Shown here: piece by piece, positions 1-8,275 of the stretch
How the letters are laid out: each line of letters starts with the position of its first letter
How positions within the stretch are numbered: position 1 is the stretch's first letter
NCBI GenBank assembly: GCA_966250375.1
Contig: CBINHE010000081.1
Location: 1 to 18,837, forward strand
Length of the DNA stretch: 18,837 nucleotides
DNA from: CAMLDH01 sp966250375
GTDB lineage: Bacteria > Pseudomonadota > Gammaproteobacteria > Burkholderiales > Burkholderiaceae_D
Direction of reading: 5' to 3'
Program-made: the position numbers and the translations under genes
The notes under the pieces: model-generated
Database searches by the model: none
What the model saw: only the letters and a program-made list of their open reading frames with translations
Told to the model about the DNA's origin: nothing

Positions 1-36
1 CGACATGTCGCCTGAAACCCTTGCTCCACCCCTAAC

Positions 37-55
37 CCTCCCCTTGAAGGGGAGG
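37..55. repeat. G/C-rich palindrome after aceF (repeat copy A)
   Basis: A 9-base arm CCTCCCCTT and its exact reverse complement AAGGGGAGG surround one central G. It is preceded by a CCCTAACC-like lead (31-38), the usual look of a dispersed intergenic repeat in Burkholderiales and related genomes. It lies about 105 bases beyond the aceF stop. As RNA it would form a 7 bp G/C stem, but there is no T-run on either side, so mRNA 3'-end protection fits better than a classic terminator. Related elements lie at 1497-1537 and 1573-1605. Confidence 0.6.
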
Positions 56-161
56 TAATCCACAATAAATTATGAGTGACTACTTAGGCAGAAAGCCGCG
101 CTAAAAAGTAGCTAATTCTCTCACTTTCCGCGTACTCGACGCTTGCCCTCACTCATGTTGA

Positions 162-1481
162 TCACAGCAATGTTTTACGCATGTCCGCCAGTACTTCACC
201 CAGGTATACACTGAAACGCGCACCCATCGCGCCGTCAATCACGCGATGGTCGTACGACAGCGACATCGGCATCATCAGGCGCGGCATGAATTGCTTGCCA
301 TCCCAGACCGGCTTGATGTCGGATTTCGACAATCCGAGAATCGCCACTTCCGGTGCATTGATGATTGGCGTAAACGCGGTGCCGCCGATGCCGCCGAGAG
401 ACGAAATCGTGAAGCACGCGCCTTGCATGTCGGCCGGCTTCAGCTTGCCTTCGCGCGCCTGCGCAGACAACTCACCCATCTCTTGCGCAATCTGCGCAAT
501 GCCTTTTTTGTCGGCGTCCTTGATCACCGGCACCACCAAACCATTCGGCGTGTCGGCGGCGAAACCGATGTGGTAATACTGCTTCAGAATCAGGTTCTCG
601 CCTTTGGCATCAAGCGAGGCGTTAAAAGCCGGAAACTTTTTTAAGGCAGCGACGCTGGCCTTGATCACGAAGGCGAGCATGGTCAGCTTGACACCGGATT
701 TCGCCAGCGCGGCATTGGATGCCTTGCGGAATTCTTCCAGCTCGGTGACGTCGGCTTCGTCGAACTGCGTCACATGCGGAATCATTACCCAGTTGCGATG
801 CAGGTTCGGGCCGCTGATTTTCTTGATGCGTGACAACGGCTGCAATTCGGTGGGGCCGAATTTCGAGAAATCCAGTGATGGCCATGGCAGCAGGTCAAGT
901 CCGATGCCGCTGCCGCCGCCTTTGGCGGCTGGCACTGCAGCGGATGCGCCTGCGCCGGAAACTACCGCTTTCACATAGTTCTGCACATCCTCGTGCAGGA
1001 TGCGTCCCTTGGGACCGGTGCCTTTGACACGCACCAGATCAATGCCCAATTCGCGCGAAAATTTGCGTATCGATGGCGACGCATGCGGCTTGCCGCCGCC
1101 TGTCTCGGCCAAAGCGACTGCTACCGGTTTCGACTCGACCAGCGTCAGTGCGGGCGCCGCAGCTACCGCCGCTACCGGCGCAGCGACTTCCGCTTTTGCC
1201 GCTGGAGCCGGAACCGCAGCGGCAGGCGCGGCCGCCGTTGCACCTTCCGTCTCGAGCACCAGCAACAGCGAACCTTCCGCTACCTTGTCGCCGATCTTGA
1301 CCTTCAGTTCCTTGACCACGCCGGCGTGGCTGGAAGGAATTTCCATGCTGGCCTTGTCGGATTCGACCGTGATCAATGACTGGTCGACCTTGATCGTGTC
1401 GCCAGGCTTGACCATCAATTCAATGACTTCAACTTCCTTGAAGTCGCCGATATCCGGGACTTTTACTTCAATCAAACTCAT
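162..1481 (-). CDS. aceF: Pyruvate dehydrogenase E2, dihydrolipoyllysine acetyltransferase
   Basis: This is the core of the pyruvate dehydrogenase complex. It takes the acetyl group from E1 on a lipoyl arm and passes it to CoA. The 439-residue protein has one N-terminal lipoyl domain (about 1-78) with the lipoylated lysine K43 in ESDKASME. An Ala/Pro-rich hinge follows (about 80-127), then the E3/E1-binding domain (about 133-170, HASPSIRKFSRELG). A second linker leads to the catalytic acyltransferase domain (about 205-439), with the active-site motif HRVIDG (H412, D416) near the C-terminus. One lipoyl domain is fewer than the two or three of many gammaproteobacterial AceF proteins. The start has GGAG 8 bases upstream. 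It follows aceE on the same strand across 140 bases that hold two palindromic repeats. The E3 gene (lpdA), often next in such operons, would lie left of the window. Confidence 0.97.
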   Translation of the reverse strand: MSLIEVKVPDIGDFKEVEVIELMVKPGDTIKVDQSLITVESDKASMEIPSSHAGVVKELKVKIGDKVAEGSLLLVLETEGATAAAPAAAVPAPAAKAEVAAPVAAVAAAPALTLVESKPVAVALAETGGGKPHASPSIRKFSRELGIDLVRVKGTGPKGRILHEDVQNYVKAVVSGAGASAAVPAAKGGGSGIGLDLLPWPSLDFSKFGPTELQPLSRIKKISGPNLHRNWVMIPHVTQFDEADVTELEEFRKASNAALAKSGVKLTMLAFVIKASVAALKKFPAFNASLDAKGENLILKQYYHIGFAADTPNGLVVPVIKDADKKGIAQIAQEMGELSAQAREGKLKPADMQGACFTISSLGGIGGTAFTPIINAPEVAILGLSKSDIKPVWDGKQFMPRLMMPMSLSYDHRVIDGAMGARFSVYLGEVLADMRKTLL

Positions 1482-1496
1482 GGCTTTAGCTCCGTT

Positions 1497-1537
1497 CTCA
1501 CCCTCGCCCTCAGGGAGAGGACCGGGGTGAGGGCGAG
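1497..1537. repeat. G/C-rich palindromic repeat between aceE and aceF (copy B)
   Basis: Ten-base arms CTCGCCCTCA (1503-1512) and TGAGGGCGAG (1528-1537) are exact reverse complements around a 15-base centre containing GGGAGAGGACCGGGG. The CTCACCCTCGCCCTC lead and GGGTGAGGG tail are typical of a widespread proteobacterial intergenic repeat. It lies just upstream of the aceF ribosome binding site, inside the likely aceE-aceF transcript, so the RNA hairpin could affect the relative amounts of E1 and E2 message. Confidence 0.65.
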
Positions 1538-1572
1538 TTTCGGCTGCCTACCACGCAAGCCATTAAACTCAT

Positions 1573-1605
1573 CCTCACCTTGGCCCTCCTCTTGAAAGGG
1601 AGGGG
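1573..1605. repeat. G/C-rich palindromic repeat after the aceE stop (copy C)
   Basis: The segment has the same plan as copy A: a CCTCACCTTGG lead, then CCCTCC (1584-1589) pairing with GGAGGG (1599-1604) around a TCTTGAAAG loop. The centre CTCTTGAAAGGG resembles the CCCTTGAAGGGG centre of copy A, so the two are probably diverged copies of one family. It starts about 17 bases beyond the aceE stop in the aceE-to-aceF reading direction, and copy B lies another 36 bases on. Confidence 0.55.
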
Positions 1606-1621
1606 AATTAGTTATTGTGGA

Positions 1622-4321
1622 TTACAGCGTAACCGGATTCGGTTTGTTCGCATTGATACCGTACTTCGTGATCGCCTGCGCTACGACGGAAGCCGAGAGT
1701 GCGCCTTCATCCGCCAGCGATTTGAGTGCCGCAACCACCACGTAATGGCGGTCGACCTCGAAGAATTCACGCAGCTTCTCGCGTGTGTCGGAACGGCCAA
1801 AACCGTCGGTACCCAGCACTTTGTAGCTACGGCCTTTTGGCATGAATGCACGGATCTGCTCTGCGAAAGTACGCATATAGTCGCTCGACGCCACGATCGG
1901 ACCACTCGTGTTCTGCAGGCATTGCGTCACATGCGCGACACGCTGCTCTTTATCGGCCGGATGCAGCATGTTCCAGCGTTCGACGTCCTGGCCATCGCGC
2001 GCCAGCAGCGTGAACGACGGCGCTGACCACACATCCGCATCGATGCCCCAGTCGTTTTGCAGCAAATCGGCGGCGGCGATCACCTCGCGCAAGATGGTGC
2101 CGGAGCCCATCAACTGCACGCGATGCTTGCCCTTCTTTTCGCCTTCCTGCAGCAGGTACAGGCCTTTGAGAATGCCCTCTTCCTGCCCGGCTTTCAGACC
2201 CGGATGACTGTAGTTCTCGTTCATCAAAGTGATGTAATAGAACACGTCTTCCTGCTTCTCGATCATGCGCTTCAAGCCGTCATGCATGATTACGCCGACT
2301 TCATGTGCGAAGGTCGGGTCGTACGGAATGCAATTCGGGATAGTCGAGGCCAGCACATGGCTGTGGCCGTCTTCATGCTGCAAGCCTTCGCCGTTCAAGG
2401 TGGTGCGTCCCGCCGTGCCGCCCAGCAGGAAACCGCGCGCACGCATATCACCGGCGGCCCAGGCGAGGTCGCCGATACGCTGCAGACCGAACATCGAGTA
2501 GAACGTGTAGAACGGAATCATCACGCGGTTGTTGGTCGAGTATGATGTCGCCGCTGCAATCCAGGAACTCATCGCGCCGGCTTCGTTGATGCCTTCCTGC
2601 AAAATCTGACCGGCCTTGTCTTCCCGGTAGTACATCACCTGATCCTTGTCGACCGGCTCGTACAACTGGCCTTGCTGATTGAAAATACCGATCTGGCGGA
2701 ACAAACCTTCCATACCGAAGGTACGGGCTTCATCGACGAGGATCGGTACTACGCGCTGCCCCAGGTTCGCGTCGCGCAGCAGTGCGGTGATGATACGTAC
2801 ATACGCTTGCGTGGTAGAGATTTCGCGGCCTTCCGGCGTCGGGTCGAGTGCCGCCTTGAACGCTGACAATTCCGGCACCGGCAAAGTCTCATCCGCTTTT
2901 ATGCGGCGCTGCGGCAAGTAACCGCCCAATGCCTTGCGGCGCTCGTGCAGATATTTGATTTCCGGCGCATCGTCGGCCGGCTTGAAGAACGGCACTTCAG
3001 GCAGCTTGTCGTCCGGAATCGGAATTGCAAAGCGATCACGCATTTCGCGCACGGCGGCGTCGTCCAGCTTTTTGGTTTGGTGCGCAGTGTTGCGCGCCTC
3101 GCCCGACTTGCCCATGCCGAAGCCCTTGACGGTCTTGACCAGCAATACCGTCGGTTGCCCCTTGCTCTCTTGCGCAATTTTAAAAGCTGCATAAATCTTG
3201 TGCGGATCGTGACCGCCACGTGTCAGGCGCCAGATATCATCATCGGTCATGTTGGCGACCATCTCCAACAGCTTCGGATGCTTGCCAAAGAAATGCTTGC
3301 GCACGTAAGCGCCGTCTTTCGCTCTGTAATTCTGATATTCGCCGTCGACCGTTTCCATCATCACGCGCTGCAGGATGCCGTCCTTGTCGCGTGCCAGCAG
3401 ATCGTCCCAGCCCGGGCCCCAGATCACCTTGACCACATTCCAGCCGGCGCCACGGAAATCTGCTTCCAGTTCCTGAATGATCTTGCCGTTACCACGTACT
3501 GGACCGTCGAGGCGCTGCAAATTGCAGTTGACTACCATCACCAGATTGTCGAGCATTTCACGGCCGGCCATGCCAATGGCACCCATCGATTCCGGCTCAT
3601 CCATTTCACCGTCGCCGCAGAATACCCATACTTTGCGATTGGCCGTGTCCGCAATGCTGCGTGCATGGAGATATTTCAGAAAGCGCGCTTGATAAATTGC
3701 CATCAAAGGGCCCAGGCCCATCGAAACGGTCGGGAATTGCCAGAAATCCGGCATCAATTTCGGATGCGGGTAGGAAGACAAGCCTTTGCCATCGACTTCA
3801 CGGCGGAAGTTGAGCAACTGCTCTTCGCTCAAGCGGCCTTCGAGAAAGGCGCGAGCGTAAATGCCGGGGGATGAGTGGCCTTGGATATACAGCAAATCGC
3901 CGCCGTGGTTCTCGGTCGGCGCATGCCAGAAATGGTTGAAGCCGATGCCCAGCATGTTGGCCAACGATGCAAAGCTGGAAATATGACCGCCAAGGTCGCC
4001 GTCACCGCGATTGGTCTTGACCACCATCGCCATCGCATTCCAGCGCATCCAGGAACGCAGGCGTTCTTCGAATTCGAGATTGCCGGGACAGTGTTCGCCC
4101 AAATGCGCCGGAATCGTATTGACGTAAGCGGTATTGCTGGAAAAAGGGATGTGCGCGCCGCGGCGGCGTGCCAGATCGACCATGCGCTCCATCAGGTAAT
4201 GCGCGCGCTCTGGACCTTCGGCTTCAATCACGGCTTCGAGCGCATCGAGCCATTCTTGCGTTTCCATTACATCGGGATCGTTGGCGGCTTGCGCCATCAC
4301 TTGGTCTAGCTGGGCTGACAT
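1622..4321 (-). CDS. aceE: Pyruvate dehydrogenase E1 component, homodimeric
   Basis: It decarboxylates pyruvate with thiamine diphosphate and reductively acetylates the lipoyl group of AceF, feeding acetyl-CoA to the TCA cycle. The 899 residues match the long single-chain (alpha2) type of E1, not the split alpha/beta type. The thiamine diphosphate motif starts with GDG at residues 236-238 and ends near VNCNLQRLDG. Other hallmarks are the N-terminal MRWNAMAMVV segment, GDLGGHISSFAS and GLQHEDGHSH. The start has AGGAGA at good spacing. The upstream 292 bases separate it from divergent folD and hold a candidate promoter. No frameshift or loss of key residues is seen. Confidence 0.98.
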   Translation of the reverse strand: MSAQLDQVMAQAANDPDVMETQEWLDALEAVIEAEGPERAHYLMERMVDLARRRGAHIPFSSNTAYVNTIPAHLGEHCPGNLEFEERLRSWMRWNAMAMVVKTNRGDGDLGGHISSFASLANMLGIGFNHFWHAPTENHGGDLLYIQGHSSPGIYARAFLEGRLSEEQLLNFRREVDGKGLSSYPHPKLMPDFWQFPTVSMGLGPLMAIYQARFLKYLHARSIADTANRKVWVFCGDGEMDEPESMGAIGMAGREMLDNLVMVVNCNLQRLDGPVRGNGKIIQELEADFRGAGWNVVKVIWGPGWDDLLARDKDGILQRVMMETVDGEYQNYRAKDGAYVRKHFFGKHPKLLEMVANMTDDDIWRLTRGGHDPHKIYAAFKIAQESKGQPTVLLVKTVKGFGMGKSGEARNTAHQTKKLDDAAVREMRDRFAIPIPDDKLPEVPFFKPADDAPEIKYLHERRKALGGYLPQRRIKADETLPVPELSAFKAALDPTPEGREISTTQAYVRIITALLRDANLGQRVVPILVDEARTFGMEGLFRQIGIFNQQGQLYEPVDKDQVMYYREDKAGQILQEGINEAGAMSSWIAAATSYSTNNRVMIPFYTFYSMFGLQRIGDLAWAAGDMRARGFLLGGTAGRTTLNGEGLQHEDGHSHVLASTIPNCIPYDPTFAHEVGVIMHDGLKRMIEKQEDVFYYITLMNENYSHPGLKAGQEEGILKGLYLLQEGEKKGKHRVQLMGSGTILREVIAAADLLQNDWGIDADVWSAPSFTLLARDGQDVERWNMLHPADKEQRVAHVTQCLQNTSGPIVASSDYMRTFAEQIRAFMPKGRSYKVLGTDGFGRSDTREKLREFFEVDRHYVVVAALKSLADEGALSASVVAQAITKYGINANKPNPVTL

Positions 4322-4408
4322 GGTGCGTCTCCTGTTTGGTTGCCTATCCGATTTGGATATCGTAATCAGGCATTTTGGAATAAATTTTTCGATGATTGTT
4401 TGTTTGAC

Positions 4409-4420
4409 TAAAATATTTTA
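4409..4420. promoter_or_regulatory. A/T palindrome over the predicted aceE -10
   Basis: TAAAATATTTTA is a perfect 12-base palindrome that includes the predicted minus-strand -10 hexamer of aceE. A second short palindrome, GATATT-A-AATATC, lies at 4448-4460, just upstream of the predicted -35. Either could be an operator, but A/T palindromes also arise by chance in promoter DNA and neither matches the PdhR operator I know from E. coli. Confidence 0.3.
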
Positions 4421-4442
4421 ACAGCACCTTGGAATTTTTCAA
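4415..4442 (-). promoter_or_regulatory. Candidate sigma70 promoter of aceE-aceF
   Basis: On the minus strand, TTGAAA (4442-4437) and TAAAAT (4420-4415) are separated by 16 bases; each matches five of six consensus positions. Transcription would start near 4408 and give a leader of roughly 87 bases. This is the best promoter match in the aceE-folD gap. Confidence 0.45.
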
Positions 4443-4573
4443 ATAGCGATATTAAATATCACAATGTGAAATTTTGTGGCGGGACAGCATTTCTAACAAC
4501 CCATCAAAACCAACAGAATTTGGCGAACCCAGACATTGTTTTTGTTTTGCACAGCTTCGCCGGGCGGTCGCCT

Positions 4574-4579
4574 TATAAT
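4574..4579 (+). promoter_or_regulatory. Candidate -10 box of folD
   Basis: A perfect TATAAT lies 34 bases before the folD start. The nearest -35-like hexamer, TTGCAC (4547-4552), is 21 bases away, which is too long for an ideal promoter, so only the -10 is called. The rest of the aceE-folD gap (4461-4546) shows no gene. Confidence 0.4.
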
Positions 4580-4613
4580 CTCGGTTTAATCCGCTTTCAC
4601 CTCGACGCCTACC

Positions 4614-5459
4614 ATGCCTGCACAACTGATCAACGGAACCCTACTCTCCCAACAACTGCGTGCCGATGTCGCCAAACGCGCTGCCGCCCTCACCGCCAAA
4701 GGCAAACAACCTGGCCTGGCAGTGGTCTTGGTGGGCGACGATCCCGCCAGCCATGTGTATGTCCGCAACAAGGTCAAGGCGTGCGCCGATGCCGGTTTTC
4801 ACTCCGTCCTTGAGAAATATGAAAGTACGCTGTCCGAAGTAGAGTTGCTGAAGCGCATCGATGCGCTGAATAAAGACCCTTTGATCCACGGCATCCTGGT
4901 GCAAATGCCTTTACCCAAGCACATCGATCCGCACAAGGTAATCGAAGCAATCGCCACGCATAAGGATGTCGACGGCTACTCGGTCTTGAGCGCCGGCGAA
5001 CTGTTGACCGGCCTCCCCGGCTTTCGGCCCTGCACGCCTTACGGCTGCATGAAAATGATCGAAAGCACCGGCTATGACTTGCGCGGCAAACACGCGGTGG
5101 TCATCGGCCGCAGCAACACCGTCGGCAAACCGATGGCGCTACTGTTATTGCAAGCCAACGCGACTGTCACCATATGCCATAGCGCTACACCCGATCTTTC
5201 CTACCACACACGTCAGGCCGACGTCGTCATTGCCGCGGTAGGCCGGCGCAATACGCTGACCGGCGACATGATCAAACCCGGCGCGCTTGTAATCGATGTC
5301 GGCATCAATCGCGATGACGATGGCAAATTGTGCGGGGATGTCGATTTCGACAGTACGAAGGAAGTGGCGGGTTATATTTCGCCGGTGCCGGGCGGTGTCG
5401 GTCCCATGACAATCACAATGCTTCTGGTGAATACCATTGAAGCTGCTGAAAGAACCTGA
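4614..5459 (+). CDS. folD: Bifunctional methylene-THF dehydrogenase / methenyl-THF cyclohydrolase
   Basis: FolD interconverts 5,10-methylene-THF and 10-formyl-THF in two steps, using NADP, and supplies one-carbon units for purine and formyl-Met synthesis. The 281 residues are the normal length. The catalytic Y49 and K53 are present in SHVYVRNKVK. Also visible are the substrate loop HGILVQMPLP, KDVDGYS, the FRPCTPYG motif, the Rossmann-fold dinucleotide site GRSNTVGKP, and the C-terminal PGGVGPMT signature. The start gives the usual N-terminus (MPAQLINGTLLS) but has no clear Shine-Dalgarno sequence. It heads a run of five same-strand genes, with prlC beginning 5 bases after its stop. Confidence 0.98.
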   Translation: MPAQLINGTLLSQQLRADVAKRAAALTAKGKQPGLAVVLVGDDPASHVYVRNKVKACADAGFHSVLEKYESTLSEVELLKRIDALNKDPLIHGILVQMPLPKHIDPHKVIEAIATHKDVDGYSVLSAGELLTGLPGFRPCTPYGCMKMIESTGYDLRGKHAVVIGRSNTVGKPMALLLLQANATVTICHSATPDLSYHTRQADVVIAAVGRRNTLTGDMIKPGALVIDVGINRDDDGKLCGDVDFDSTKEVAGYISPVPGGVGPMTITMLLVNTIEAAERT

Positions 5460-5464
5460 ACCTG

Positions 5465-7534
5465 ATGAATACTACTGCATTGAATCCCCTGCTCGATTTT
5501 TCCGGCCTGCCGCGCTTCGATATCGTCAAGCCGGAGCATGTGACACCCGCAATCGACACTCTGCTCGACCAGAACCGTGCTGTCGTGGCGCAACTGGAAG
5601 CGCCGGCATCGCAAGTGACGTGGGCTGATTTTGTCGAGCCCTTGGAAAATGCCACCGAAAAATTGGGCCGCGCCTGGGGCGTCGTCGGCCACCTGAACGC
5701 AGTGGTCGACACGCCGGAATTGCGTGCAGCGTACAACGAAAATCTGCCGAAGGTCACCGAATTTTGGACTGAACTGTCGCAAAATCTCGCGCTGTTTGAA
5801 AAATACAAGGCTCTCAGCGTCAGCCCGGAATATGCAACGCTTTCGGCGCCGCGCAAAAAAATCATCGAAAACGCGTTGCGTGATTTCCGCTTGGGCGGCG
5901 CAGAACTGCCCGACGATAAAAAGCAGCGTTTTGCGGCAATCCAGGAAAAGCAGGCAGCGTTATCAACCAAATTTTCCGAAAACGTTTTGGATGCCACCAA
6001 CGACTACGCGCTCTTCATTGAAGACGAGGCAGGCTTGGTTGGTTTGCCGGAGGACGTCAAGCATGCAGCCCGCGCCGCTGCTGAGAAAGACGACAAGCCC
6101 GGCTACAAATTCACGCTGCATTTCCCATCCTACTTCCCGATCCTGCAATACGCCGACAACCGCGCATTACGCGAAACGATCTATCGCGCCAATGCAACCA
6201 AGGCATCAGAACTGGGCGTCAATCCTGAATGGGACAACACGCAAAATATCGTCGAACTCCTGAAGCTGCGCGCCGAAAAAGCCAAGCTGCTCGGTTACAA
6301 AAATTTTGCAGAAGTATCACTTGTACCCAAGATGGCGCAAACACCGGAGCAAGTAGTCGGTTTCCTGGAAGACTTGGCCAAGCGTGCGCGAGTATTTGCG
6401 GAAAATGATCTGGCAGAGTTGCGCATGTTTGCCAAAAAGGAACTCGGGATTGACACGCTGGAAGCATGGGATATCACCTATGCATCCGAAAAACTGCGCG
6501 AACAGCGCTATGCGTTTTCTGAACAGGAAATCAAACAATACTTCCCCGAACCGAAGGTCATCGACGGCTTGTTCCGCGTGGTACAAACCTTGTTTTCCGT
6601 CGACATCAAACCGGACACGGCACCGACTTGGCACAAGGATGTGAAGTTCTTCCGCATCGAAAGAAATGGCCAGCTCATCGGCCAGTTTTACCTGGATCTG
6701 TATGCGCGCAGCGGCAAGCGCGGCGGCGCATGGATGGACGATGCGCGCGGTCGCCGCAAAACGCCCGAGGGCATGCAAACCCCGGTCGCTTACCTGACCT
6801 GCAATTTCACCGAACCGGCAGTCGTTGACGGCAAACCCAAACCAGCGCTTTTCACGCATGATGAAGTGATTACGCTATTCCATGAATTCGGCCATGGTCT
6901 GCATCACATGCTCACGCAAGTGGAAGAACTTGGCGTATCCGGCATCTCGGGCGTGGAATGGGATGCGGTCGAACTGCCATCGCAATTCATGGAAAACTTT
7001 TGCTGGGAATGGGATGTGCTGCAACACATGACCGCGCATACAGACACGGGAGCGGCATTGCCGCGCGCGCTGTTCGACAAGATGATCGCGGCAAAGAATT
7101 TCCAGTCCGGATTGCAGACCTTGCGTCAGGTTGAATTTTCGCTATTCGATATGCATTTGCACTTCGACTATGATCCGTCCGGCGCAAAAACCGTGCAAGA
7201 TCTGCTAAACGAAGTGCGCCATCGGTTTGCGGTGCTGATTCCACCGGCATTCAACCGTTTTCAGCACTCGTTCGGCCACATTTTTTCGGGTGGTTATGCA
7301 GCCGGCTACTATAGTTACAAATGGGCGGAAGTGTTGTCGGCCGACGCTTATAGCGCGTTCGAAGAAGCCAGCGCAGCCAGTGGCAATACCCTGATACCGC
7401 AAACCGGTCAAAAATTTCAGCAGGAAATTCTGGCAATGGGGGGCTCGCGCCCCGCTATCGAATCGTTCAAGGCGTTTCGCGGCAGAGAACCGAACATTGA
7501 TGCACTGCTGCGTCACAATGGCATGACATCCTGA
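5465..7534 (+). CDS. prlC: Oligopeptidase A, M3 family zinc metallopeptidase
   Basis: This cytosolic thimet-type oligopeptidase cleaves short peptides, including signal-peptide remnants in E. coli. The 689-residue length fits PrlC. The zinc site is intact: HEFGH at residues 473-477, with the third ligand most likely E503 in DAVELPSQ. The C-terminal part has the conserved FSGGYAAGYYSYKWAEVLSAD segment, here interrupted in quotation only by length: FSGGYAAGYYSY, then KWAEVLSAD. No signal peptide is present, as expected. It begins 5 bases after the folD stop, so the two are very likely co-transcribed and possibly translationally coupled; its own ribosome binding site is weak. A 19-base gap separates it from the glutaredoxin-like gene. 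Confidence 0.95.
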   Translation: MNTTALNPLLDFSGLPRFDIVKPEHVTPAIDTLLDQNRAVVAQLEAPASQVTWADFVEPLENATEKLGRAWGVVGHLNAVVDTPELRAAYNENLPKVTEFWTELSQNLALFEKYKALSVSPEYATLSAPRKKIIENALRDFRLGGAELPDDKKQRFAAIQEKQAALSTKFSENVLDATNDYALFIEDEAGLVGLPEDVKHAARAAAEKDDKPGYKFTLHFPSYFPILQYADNRALRETIYRANATKASELGVNPEWDNTQNIVELLKLRAEKAKLLGYKNFAEVSLVPKMAQTPEQVVGFLEDLAKRARVFAENDLAELRMFAKKELGIDTLEAWDITYASEKLREQRYAFSEQEIKQYFPEPKVIDGLFRVVQTLFSVDIKPDTAPTWHKDVKFFRIERNGQLIGQFYLDLYARSGKRGGAWMDDARGRRKTPEGMQTPVAYLTCNFTEPAVVDGKPKPALFTHDEVITLFHEFGHGLHHMLTQVEELGVSGISGVEWDAVELPSQFMENFCWEWDVLQHMTAHTDTGAALPRALFDKMIAAKNFQSGLQTLRQVEFSLFDMHLHFDYDPSGAKTVQDLLNEVRHRFAVLIPPAFNRFQHSFGHIFSGGYAAGYYSYKWAEVLSADAYSAFEEASAASGNTLIPQTGQKFQQEILAMGGSRPAIESFKAFRGREPNIDALLRHNGMTS

Positions 7535-7553
7535 AATTCGAGTTGGGGGAAAT

Positions 7554-8183
7554 ATGAAACGTGGTCTGCAATGCTGGTCGCTATCGTTGCTGTTGTGTAC
7601 CGCAGGCGCGCATGCGCAGTTGTACAAATGGGTCGGACCGGATGGCAAAGTCACTTACAGCGATACACCCTCACCATTATCCAGCCAGCAGGTCGAAACA
7701 AAATCGGTCAGCGTGGGCGCAGCCGATGGCGCCGATCTTCCATATGAATTGACGGAGGCCATCAAGGGCAATCCAGTCACGCTCTATACCACCGACAACT
7801 GCGCGGCATGCGATAGCGGGCGCAAGTTGCTCAATGCGCGCGGCATTCCATTTACGGAAAAGACTGTCAAAAGCAACGATGATATTGCTCAACTAAAACA
7901 AGTCGCCGACGGCGACCAGCTCCCGTTTTTGATGGTGGGCCGTAGCAAGCAATCAGGATTTGAATCAAGCGCATGGAACAATTTGCTCACCATCGCCAAC
8001 TATCCGGCGTCCAGTAAGCTACCAAAAACATATAGCAATCCGCCAGCAAAGTCGGCAGCGCCAAGAACGGTGACGAACAAACAAGAAAAACCGGCAAATA
8101 CCGAAAACAATACGGCTGCCACACCGAGAAGCGAAGCACTCCCGCCCGCAACCGGCAATGCTCCACCCGGTTTTCGCTTTTGA
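7554..8183 (+). CDS. Exported DUF4124-glutaredoxin protein
   Basis: A 209-residue envelope protein of unknown exact role. Residues 1-21 look like a signal peptide ending AHA before Q22. A DUF4124 segment follows (about 22-52), with the family pattern YKWVGPDGKVTYSDTP. Next comes a glutaredoxin-like domain (about 72-150) starting with VTLYTTDNC, a redox CAAC motif at 83-86 and a probable cis-proline in DQLPFLMVG. The tail from about 160 is Pro/Ala/Asn-rich and probably disordered. It starts after a GGGGGA ribosome binding site, 19 bases past prlC. The fusion suggests thiol-disulfide handling in the periplasm, but no substrate can be named. A cytosolic glutaredoxin is unlikely because of the signal peptide. 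Confidence 0.88.
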   Translation: MKRGLQCWSLSLLLCTAGAHAQLYKWVGPDGKVTYSDTPSPLSSQQVETKSVSVGAADGADLPYELTEAIKGNPVTLYTTDNCAACDSGRKLLNARGIPFTEKTVKSNDDIAQLKQVADGDQLPFLMVGRSKQSGFESSAWNNLLTIANYPASSKLPKTYSNPPAKSAAPRTVTNKQEKPANTENNTAATPRSEALPPATGNAPPGFRF

Positions 8184-8275
8184 TAGCCGCACTGCCCCGA
8201 CTGCTCTCGGCAATACGTTCCGTCCGGCGCACGATGTGCGGCCGATGGCACTGATCCGGCCTACTTATCCATCCC

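Noticed and set aside
2945..3874. 309-codon open frame antisense to aceE
   Set aside because: It lies wholly inside the well-supported aceE gene on the other strand, has no recognisable domain, and is the kind of long antisense frame that codon bias creates.
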